Of a stretch of DNA of 13,580 nt, positions 6,631 to 12,299 are shown in pieces; the stretch's first letter is position 1, and every line of letters begins with the position of its first letter. The translations under genes and the position numbers were made by a program. The notes below the pieces were generated by a model. It saw only the letters and a list, made by a program, of their open reading frames with translations, ran no database searches and was not told where the DNA came from. The stretch lies in NCBI GenBank assembly GCA_035574175.1, contig DATLZB010000075.1:1-13580 (forward strand), in the 5' to 3' direction. The stretch comes from DATLZB01 sp035574175. GTDB taxonomy: Bacteria > Pseudomonadota > Alphaproteobacteria > Rhizobiales > Hyphomicrobiaceae.

Positions 6631-7683
6631 ATGGTGCTTCTCACGTTTGTCCGGACGGTGCTTGTGGCCGCGGCGCTTGCCGCGTTGAACGGGCCGGCTC
6701 TTTCGCAAAGCAAGATCACGCTCAAGGTTCTCGGCCAACCGATCGCCAGCGGGCTGATCCAGAAGAACAAGGAGGAGCCGTTCTTCGCCCGGTTGGCGGA
6801 GAGTTCGGGGCTGCCTATCAACGTCGAATACAGGCCGATCGACACCACCGGGATCAAGGATGTCGATCAGCTCCGCATCATGAAGTCGGGGCTGTTCGAG
6901 ATCGTATCCTTGCGCATGTCCGTAATCTCGCGCGATGAGCCGACGACCCTCGGGCTCGATCTGGTCGGCGCCGCGCCCGACTTCAAGTCCGCGCGGCAGG
7001 TGAGTGACGCCTATTTCGACGTGCTTGATCGTCGGCTGCAGAAACAGTTCCAAGTCAAGCTGCTGGGCGTATGGCCGTTTGGTCCCCAGGTGCTGTTCTG
7101 CCGCAAAGCGGTGGAACGCTTCAACGACGTCAAGGGACTAAAAGTTCGCGTCTTCGATCAGATCCAGGCGAAGTTCTTCCAGTCGCTCGGGGCCACCGCG
7201 GTTCCCATGAGCTTCCCTGAGACGCATCAGGCGCTTTCGCTCGGCGTGGTGGACTGCGGTCTAACCGGCCCGGCATCAGCCAATGCTGCCGGTTGGCCCG
7301 AGGTCACCACCCATGTCCTGCCGGTCGGTCTCCAGTTCGGAATGAACGGCTACGCCATCGGGCTTGCCGCCTGGAACAAGTTCACGCCCGATCAGCAGGC
7401 CAAGCTTGCCGCGATGATCAACGCCCTCACCGACGACATCTGGAAATACGCCGAAGAGCTTGCGGTAGATGCTTCCAATTGCAACTCCGGCAAGGATCCC
7501 TGCATCAGCGGCAAACGCTACAAACTGACCTCGGTCGCCGTTAATGCGTCCGACATCGAGCTGGTCCGCAAGGCGATGCAGGAATCCTCGCTCCCCAACT
7601 GGGCGGAGCAATGCGACCGCATCGATCCCGAGTGCTCGAAGAACTGGCGCCGAAGTGTCGGTCCCGTCGTCGGGCTGAAATAA
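6631..7683 (+). CDS. TRAP transporter substrate-binding protein (DctP family)
   Basis: A 350-residue periplasmic solute receptor. A signal peptide (FVRTVLVAAALAAL) probably ends at Ala-Leu-Ser near residue 25. The mature part has DctP features: the GLKVRVFD strand with Arg173, the usual carboxylate-binding arginine, and the GATAVPMSFPETHQAL helix-strand that follows it. Paired cysteines in NCNSGKDPCISGKRY may form a disulphide. The start at 6631 is chosen because AGGAGG (6618-6623) lies seven bases upstream; GTG at 6574 overlaps the gntR stop and ATG at 6625 sits too close to the ribosome site. The protein would deliver substrate to the DctQM permease encoded next. A substrate with a carboxylate, such as allantoate or another ureido acid, fits the conserved Arg better than neutral allantoin (inference). 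Confidence 0.86.
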   Translation: MVLLTFVRTVLVAAALAALNGPALSQSKITLKVLGQPIASGLIQKNKEEPFFARLAESSGLPINVEYRPIDTTGIKDVDQLRIMKSGLFEIVSLRMSVISRDEPTTLGLDLVGAAPDFKSARQVSDAYFDVLDRRLQKQFQVKLLGVWPFGPQVLFCRKAVERFNDVKGLKVRVFDQIQAKFFQSLGATAVPMSFPETHQALSLGVVDCGLTGPASANAAGWPEVTTHVLPVGLQFGMNGYAIGLAAWNKFTPDQQAKLAAMINALTDDIWKYAEELAVDASNCNSGKDPCISGKRYKLTSVAVNASDIELVRKAMQESSLPNWAEQCDRIDPECSKNWRRSVGPVVGLK

Positions 7684-7762
7684 GAAGCTGCCGGCGGTCG
7701 CCGTGCCTGGCTCCGCTGGCCGATTTCGTTCGCATCAAGCCCGACGCAGAGGAGAGCGCCTC

Positions 7763-8344
7763 ATGGCACGCATCGAACGCATCCTCGCGGACCTGTTCGG
7801 TTTTGTGTTCCTGTTGCTGTCGTTTTTCGTCGCGGTCGAGGCGATCGCGCGCAAACTCTTCAATGTCTCGCTACAGGGCGCGGACGAACTAGGCGGCTAC
7901 GCGCTTGCCGTTGGCTCGACGCTCAGTTTCACGCTTGCCGTCATCGGCCGCAACCACATTCGCGTCGATGTGCTGCACGAGCTGTTACCGCACCGCGTGC
8001 AGGCGCTGCTGAACTGGCTTTCGAGCGTGATGCTGGCGGGCTTGGCGATTCTGATCGTGACCATATGCCTGGCGGTGGTGAATGATTCGATTGCCTACAA
8101 AAGCACCGCCCCGACGCCGTGGGCGACGCCGCTCATCTGGCCGCAGAGCATCTGGTATGCGGGCATGATCGGGTTCGCCGTCTGCGCGGTGGGCTATGCG
8201 GTACGAGCCACGCTCCTGTTTGCGAGCGGCCGGATCGCGACGCTCAACGACATGTTCCAGCCCAAGAGCACGAAGGAAGAACTGAGGGACGAGCTGGCCG
8301 ATTTCGCCGAGCGCAATCGCGCAAGCAAAGGATCCGCGTCGTGA
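7763..8344 (+). CDS. TRAP transporter small permease (DctQ family)
   Basis: A 193-residue membrane protein with four hydrophobic segments, at about residues 10-30, 45-62, 85-112 and 128-150. The conserved small-permease pattern around GADELGGYALAVGSTLSFTLAV and the RNHIRVDVLHELLP loop is present. The C-terminal 40 residues are charged and probably cytoplasmic. ATG at 7763 follows GAGGAG at suitable spacing; an upstream in-frame start at 7703 adds a charged, unlikely extension. DctQ forms the accessory half of the sodium-coupled TRAP permease with DctM. Its TGA overlaps the GTG start of dctM (GTGA), so the two subunits are translationally coupled. Confidence 0.86.
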   Translation: MARIERILADLFGFVFLLLSFFVAVEAIARKLFNVSLQGADELGGYALAVGSTLSFTLAVIGRNHIRVDVLHELLPHRVQALLNWLSSVMLAGLAILIVTICLAVVNDSIAYKSTAPTPWATPLIWPQSIWYAGMIGFAVCAVGYAVRATLLFASGRIATLNDMFQPKSTKEELRDELADFAERNRASKGSAS

Positions 8345-9636
8345 GCGTCGAAGCGACAACCCTCGCTGCGTTCGGCGTCATGATCGCATTGATGCTGATC
8401 GGCATACCGGTCGCGGTCGTGATGATGGCAGTGGGCGTGGGCGGGGGGCTTCTGCTCTACGGCCCCTCGTTTCTCCAATCGGCGGCAGCCGTGGTCTGGA
8501 GCGTCCTCAATGACAGTCTGCTGACCGGAATTCCTCTATTCGTCCTGCTCGGCGAGCTGCTGCTGCGCAGCGGCATGGCCGACCGCATGTATGTCGCGCT
8601 TGCGGCATGGCTGTCGCGCATTCCTGGCGGCCTGCTCCACACCAACATTGGCTGTTGTGCTCTGTTCGCGGCAACGTCCGGTTCGTCGGTCGCGACGGCC
8701 GCCACGGTCGGCACCGTCGCTCTGCCAGCGCTATCGGCGCGCAAGTATCCGATCCGCGAGTCGCTCGGCAGCCTTGCAGCCGGCGGCACACTGGGCATTC
8801 TGATCCCCCCAAGTGTCAACATGATCGTCTATGGCTCGCTGACGCAGAATTCCATCGGCAAGTTGTTCATGGCCGGAGTAATTCCTGGTCTACTCCTCAC
8901 CTTCTGCTTCATGGGCTACATCTTTGCCGCAAGCCTGTGGCGCGGCGAGCGCCGACAAGAAAGCGTGCCGCCGCTGGCCGATCGGCTTCGGCTTCTCATT
9001 CATCTGGTACCGCCGCTGGCAATATTCGGCATCATCATGGGATCAATCTATCTCGGCATAGCAACGGCGACGGAATCCGCCGCGCTCGGCGTCGTCGCCG
9101 CCTTGCTGCTCGCCTGGCTATCCGGGCGCCTGTCGCTCGCCCTGCTGCGAAAATGCTTTGTCCAGTCGGCGAAGATTTCAGGGATGGTGCTGCTGATCAT
9201 CGTCTCGGCTTTCGTGCTCAATCTGCTTGTCAGCCTGTCGGGTGTGGCCGGCCACCTGACCAAGTGGGTCACATCCTTCGGCCTGTCGAGCGTCGAGATG
9301 CTGCTGCTGTTGATCGCATTCTATCTCCTGCTCGGCATGTTCATGGACGCCATGTCCATGCTCGTCGCGACCGTGCCCATTACCTACACACTAGTGACGG
9401 CGATGGGCGTCGACCCCATCTGGTATGGCATCTTCATTATTCTGATGTGCGAGATGGCGCTAATCTCTCCGCCGGTGGGAATGAATCTGTTCGTCGTGCA
9501 AGGCGTGCGCCCGGACAAGGGCGGAATTGATGACGTGGCCTGGGGCGTGCTGCCTTATCTTGTCATCATGATTCTTTTTACGTGCCTGTTGATGGTGTTT
9601 CCCGGCCTCGCGACATGGCTGCCGCAAACGGTGTGA
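8341..9636 (+). CDS. TRAP transporter large permease (DctM family)
   Basis: A 431-residue very hydrophobic protein with about a dozen predicted membrane spans. Family marks include GIPLFVLLGELLLRSGMAD near residue 62, the conserved ATSGSSVATAATVGTVALP helix-break region, GGTLGILIPPSVNMIVYG, and near the end the mirrored ALISPPVGMNLFVVQGV. These paired Pro-containing hairpins form the sodium and substrate path of the elevator-type TRAP transporters. GTG at 8341 is the start, with AAAGGA (8327-8332) eight bases upstream and overlap with the dctQ stop. Length is normal for the family. Confidence 0.9.
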   Translation: MSVEATTLAAFGVMIALMLIGIPVAVVMMAVGVGGGLLLYGPSFLQSAAAVVWSVLNDSLLTGIPLFVLLGELLLRSGMADRMYVALAAWLSRIPGGLLHTNIGCCALFAATSGSSVATAATVGTVALPALSARKYPIRESLGSLAAGGTLGILIPPSVNMIVYGSLTQNSIGKLFMAGVIPGLLLTFCFMGYIFAASLWRGERRQESVPPLADRLRLLIHLVPPLAIFGIIMGSIYLGIATATESAALGVVAALLLAWLSGRLSLALLRKCFVQSAKISGMVLLIIVSAFVLNLLVSLSGVAGHLTKWVTSFGLSSVEMLLLLIAFYLLLGMFMDAMSMLVATVPITYTLVTAMGVDPIWYGIFIILMCEMALISPPVGMNLFVVQGVRPDKGGIDDVAWGVLPYLVIMILFTCLLMVFPGLATWLPQTV

Positions 9637-9650
9637 CCTTCTGCATTGTC

Positions 9651-9664
9651 GAGGAATGCCCGTG
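9651..9664 (+). promoter_or_regulatory. Ribosome binding site that decides the racemase start
   Basis: GAGGAA (9651-9656) runs into an ATG at 9656, which would leave only one base between the GAGG core and the start. A GTG at 9662 in the same frame lies at ordinary spacing and gives a protein opening with RLLLINPNTS, as in the family. Confidence 0.55.
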
Positions 9665-10342
9665 CGGCTGCTGCTCATCAATCCAAACACCTCAACGGAC
9701 ATCACCGCGTTGCTCGTGCGAGAAGGCGAGACGCTGCTTGGCCCTGGCGCCGAACTTAGCGCGGTGACGGCTCCCTATGGCGTGCCCTATATCGCGAGAC
9801 GCGAGGACCTCGCGGTGGCCGGTGTTGCGGCATTGGCTGCCTACCGAGAAGCGCTGGCTATGCAGGATTACGATGTCGTTCTGCTCGGCTGCTTCGGCGA
9901 TCCCGGCCTGGCTGCGATCAGGAACGCCGCAACGTGCCCGGTCGTCACTCTTGCCGACGCCGCTTGCGCGGCCGCGGCAGCGGTCGCGCAACGGTTTTCC
10001 GTGGTCACCGCCGGCACGGACTGGCTCCCGATCCTTAAGGAGCTTTTTGACTCCTGGGGATACGGCATGCGCGTCGCTTCGATCCATGCGCTGCCGATGG
10101 GCGGCGACGACGTTGCGGCTGCGCCTGAGGCTGCGCTTGAACCACTTGCCGAACTGGTCGCCGGCGCTGTCAGAGACGATGGCGCCGAAGCCGTCATTAT
10201 TGGGGGCGCGGGCCTGGCCGGGATGGCCCGGCGGCTGGCCACGGGCTGCCCCGTCCCTTTGATCGACAGCGTTGCGGCAGGCGTATGTTGCGCGCAGGCA
10301 CTCGCGCGCATGCACTTGCGATGGCGTCGAAATGGCCGATAG
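9662..10342 (+). CDS. Asp/Glu/hydantoin (allantoin) racemase family protein, second catalytic Cys replaced by Gly
   Basis: A 226-residue protein from GTG 9662 (228 from ATG 9656). It opens with RLLLINPNTS, the hallmark of hydantoin/allantoin racemases, and has the first catalytic cysteine in LLGCFGDPG (residue 77 from GTG, 79 from ATG). Two-base racemases of this family carry a second cysteine in a GCAG motif; here the equivalent run is IIGGAGLAGM, with codon GGC at 10205-10207 (residue 182 or 184). Other neighbouring conserved residues (PLIDSVAAG) are kept. Family members racemise allantoin or 5-substituted hydantoins; the context with PuuE and an amidohydrolase suggests allantoin. With one cysteine, racemisation may be lost or changed: single-cysteine relatives such as arylmalonate decarboxylase do other chemistry, though that enzyme keeps the opposite cysteine. 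It begins 25 bases after dctM and closes the operon. Confidence 0.78.
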   Translation: MRLLLINPNTSTDITALLVREGETLLGPGAELSAVTAPYGVPYIARREDLAVAGVAALAAYREALAMQDYDVVLLGCFGDPGLAAIRNAATCPVVTLADAACAAAAAVAQRFSVVTAGTDWLPILKELFDSWGYGMRVASIHALPMGGDDVAAAPEAALEPLAELVAGAVRDDGAEAVIIGGAGLAGMARRLATGCPVPLIDSVAAGVCCAQALARMHLRWRRNGR

Positions 10343-10346
10343 CTCC

Positions 10347-10375
10347 TGGCCCTGCCTTATTCGTTGGCAGAGCCA
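10347..10375 (+). terminator. Hairpin after the TRAP-racemase operon
   Basis: A ten-base stem with one mismatch (10347-10356 with 10366-10375) closes a nine-base loop, four bases after the racemase stop. There is no T-run after it, so it may stabilise the 3' end or act weakly rather than serve as a full intrinsic terminator. Confidence 0.35.
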
Positions 10376-10665
10376 TGTGCTTGCGGTCAGAACGGCCCCG
10401 GCCTGTTGCGCGACGGTGATCGACTGCCGATCAGAGCTCAGAGCAACGCGATCCGCACGCTGGCCGTCTGACCCCGCTGCGCGACCGAACAGACCGCTCC
10501 TTCATCCGTAGGAGCGCCCAAGGGCGCATCCCGAAGAACGGCGGACTCCGGCGGGCCCTATCGTTCGAGACGTCCCGCATTGTGCGGCTCCTCATCGCGG
10601 AAACCGAAAGACCATTCATTTGTGCGCCGGTATGATTGTGTTCCGCGGCCAGCGCGGTGGCCTGA
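10376..10665. other. Intergenic stretch between convergent operons
   Basis: About 290 bases separate the racemase stop side from the methyltransferase stop on the opposite strand. Frames open here are Arg/Ser/Pro-rich and lack ribosome sites or family resemblance. I see no RNA gene, repeat or promoter. Confidence 0.4.
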
Positions 10666-11478
10666 TCAGGATTCTGTAGCATGTCGATCACGCCGTCCCG
10701 CCGCCCAGAGGAAGACGTTCTCGTAACGAATGCTTCCATCCGGGCGGGTATGAGCACGGTCGGCATCGGCGTAGACGGCGCGCACCGCCGCCTCTCCGCT
10801 GTGCGCGATGGCCGCTTGGTTGACGCCGGCGCTGGAGTTTCCGCGCCACGATGCCTCGGCACTTGCGAAGACGAAGGGACAAGCGACTTCACCCTCCTCG
10901 ACAACGTGAAGTCCGGCCTGCTGCAAGGTGGCGGCGAGCGCCCCCGGCTCGGCCAGCGCCCCCGGATGCGGCGGCGAGGCGCCGGGCGGCGGGGGCGGCA
11001 ACAGCGGCGCCAAGTGAGGCATCACCGCGGTCAGAAACTCGCACTTGTGCGGCGGTCCCCAGGCCGTGACGACCACGCGTCCGCCAGGGCGTACGACCCG
11101 GGCGAGCTCGCGCATCGCCCGTGCCATGTCCGCCGCGTAGAAGGCGCTGTTCACTGCGGCGACGGCATCGAAGCTCGCGTCCCCGAACGGGAGTGCCTCC
11201 AGATCACCCTCGCGTATGTCCGCGGTGGGCAAGCGCCTGCGGGCAATGGCCAGCAACCCCGGCGAGGCGTCGAGGGCGCTCACCTCAGCACCGCGAAAAC
11301 TGGCGAGGACGGCGAGCAGACCGGCGCCGCAGCCGGCGTCAAGAAGGCGCGTTCCGCTGCTCACGCGTGCGGCGTCCAACACCGCGGCGTGAAGCGGCAA
11401 GCACACCTGCTCCACATAGGCCGCCCAATCCTCCGCGCGCGCCCCCCACAACTTGCCTTGGATCGTTGCGCTGCCCAT
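10666..11478 (-). CDS. Class I SAM-dependent methyltransferase (Methyltransf_11/UbiE-like)
   Basis: A 270-residue protein with a Rossmann methyltransferase core. Motif I is LLDAGCGAG (residues 45-53), followed by the acidic strand end VSALDAS that contacts the ribose of SAM, then GDLEALPFGDASFDAVAAVNS (motif with GD and the aromatic post-I region) and the RVVRPGGRVVVTAW strand. A proline-rich loop (LLPPPPPGASPPHPG) precedes the C-terminal substrate-side region, which ends FLWAAGRR, a common close for this group. The methyl acceptor cannot be told from sequence. ATG at 11478 is favoured because GAAGGGAG lies about eight bases upstream on the minus strand; the ATG at 11496 overlaps that site. 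It stands alone, convergent with the TRAP operon, with no sign of joint function. Confidence 0.82.
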   Translation of the reverse strand: MGSATIQGKLWGARAEDWAAYVEQVCLPLHAAVLDAARVSSGTRLLDAGCGAGLLAVLASFRGAEVSALDASPGLLAIARRRLPTADIREGDLEALPFGDASFDAVAAVNSAFYAADMARAMRELARVVRPGGRVVVTAWGPPHKCEFLTAVMPHLAPLLPPPPPGASPPHPGALAEPGALAATLQQAGLHVVEEGEVACPFVFASAEASWRGNSSAGVNQAAIAHSGEAAVRAVYADADRAHTRPDGSIRYENVFLWAAGRRDRHATES

Positions 11479-11901
11479 CGCAGAACTCCCTTCCATCGAC
11501 CGGCATCCGACTGCAGTTTGGTCAGCTCATCAGCCTCCGCGTCCTGCGCCGGCGCCATGCGGCCAAGGGCAAGGCCCTTTAGTGGCCATTTTGTTCCCGG
11601 AGAGAGACGGCTTCAAGATTCCTCCAAATGTCGTACGTCATCGTCACGCCACGCCGTCTGCTGTTGCGAAATCCTCTGACTACGGTGACCGTCAAGCAGC
11701 AGGTGGGGGCAAGGGCGAAACCAGGAAGGGCGCATGAGCCATAAGGGCCCTGCATCGAAGCGCACTTCCTCGCTGGCCGCTATCACGGGCGCCGGTCTGA
11801 GCGGGAGCGAACCCATTTCCCTGGTGAATGGCCCGCAATCCCCGCCGCGTTTTTCAGGCGCTGGTGGCTGCCGTCTCCAACCCGCCGCCCGGCTGATCGG
11901 C
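11479..11901. other. Gene-poor stretch between methyltransferase and CRISPR boundary
   Basis: No convincing gene. A six-base perfect hairpin with a three-base loop sits at 11565-11579. A 22-codon frame at 11828-11896 (MARNPRRVFQALVAAVSNPPPG) ends five bases before the half-repeat at 11902; it has no good ribosome site and is not recognised. A minus-strand frame at 11613-11816 is Arg/Ser-rich with no family resemblance. The stretch looks like decayed or rearranged sequence. Confidence 0.4.
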
Positions 11902-11922
11902 GCTTCAATGAGGCCGCGGCGG
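11902..11922 (+). repeat. Half CRISPR repeat, 368 bases outside the array
   Basis: These 21 bases, from GCTTCAATGAGG through CCGCGGCGG, are identical to positions 1-21 of the 37-base repeat, in the same orientation. Identity stops at position 22, just after the first arm of the repeat's stem and two loop bases. The sequence that follows (CGGCCGCCAAGGCGGAAG) keeps only loose similarity to the missing half. It may be a broken terminal repeat, a recombination scar or an unrelated function such as an anti-repeat. Confidence 0.75.
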
Positions 11923-12299
11923 CGGCCGCCAAGGCGGAAGCCGAGCGCCAGGCCGAGGAGGCACGACGCAAGGCCGAGCAGAAGGCCGCCGGCGACAAAC
12001 GATTACAGGAGATAGATGCCAACAGAGGCGTCATCAGCACATTGATCCAGGACTATGCGCCGATGGCGGGCTATGCGCTCGGCGTCACTTTGCCTTTCGG
12101 CATCAGCAAAGGCGCCGATTGGTTCCGCAAGGGCATGGCGGCCCGTGCCGCCGACCGCGGCGACCAGATCATGGCGGGAGCCGGTCGCGGCGGCTGGCAG
12201 ACGCGCGCGGCGCGCGTCAACGAATTCTGGACCACCGGCGGCAGCCCGCAACAGCCGTTCATCGTCGATCGCGGGCAGCGCGGATTCGAGCTTCAATGA
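11904..12299 (+). pseudogene. Start-less coding fragment between the half-repeat and the first true repeat
   Basis: This frame is open from 11745 and closed at 12297-12299; the protein-like part begins at the half-repeat (FNEAAAAAAKAEAERQ, continuing as a charged coiled coil). It goes on to a Gly/Ala-rich segment (APMAGYALGVTLPFGISKG), a basic stretch (WFRKGMAARAADRGDQI) and ends GQRGFELQ. The last residues Leu-Gln and the TGA are supplied by the first three codons inside repeat 1 (CTTCAATGA), so the natural C-terminus is missing. No in-frame ATG precedes the coiled coil; a TTG at 12042 is the only internal start candidate. Composition suits a phage virion or tail-associated protein, but I do not recognise the family. 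Confidence 0.5.

Noticed and set aside
7857..7865. CTTCAATG match to the repeat start inside dctQ
   Set aside because: Only eight bases, in the middle of a well-supported gene; expected by chance.
10681..11679. A 332-codon plus-strand frame antisense to the methyltransferase
   Set aside because: It is Arg/Gly-rich, has no family resemblance or ribosome site, and mirrors a gene with clear SAM-binding motifs.
11613..11816. A 67-codon minus-strand frame
   Set aside because: No recognisable domain, no convincing ribosome site, and composition like other shadow frames here.
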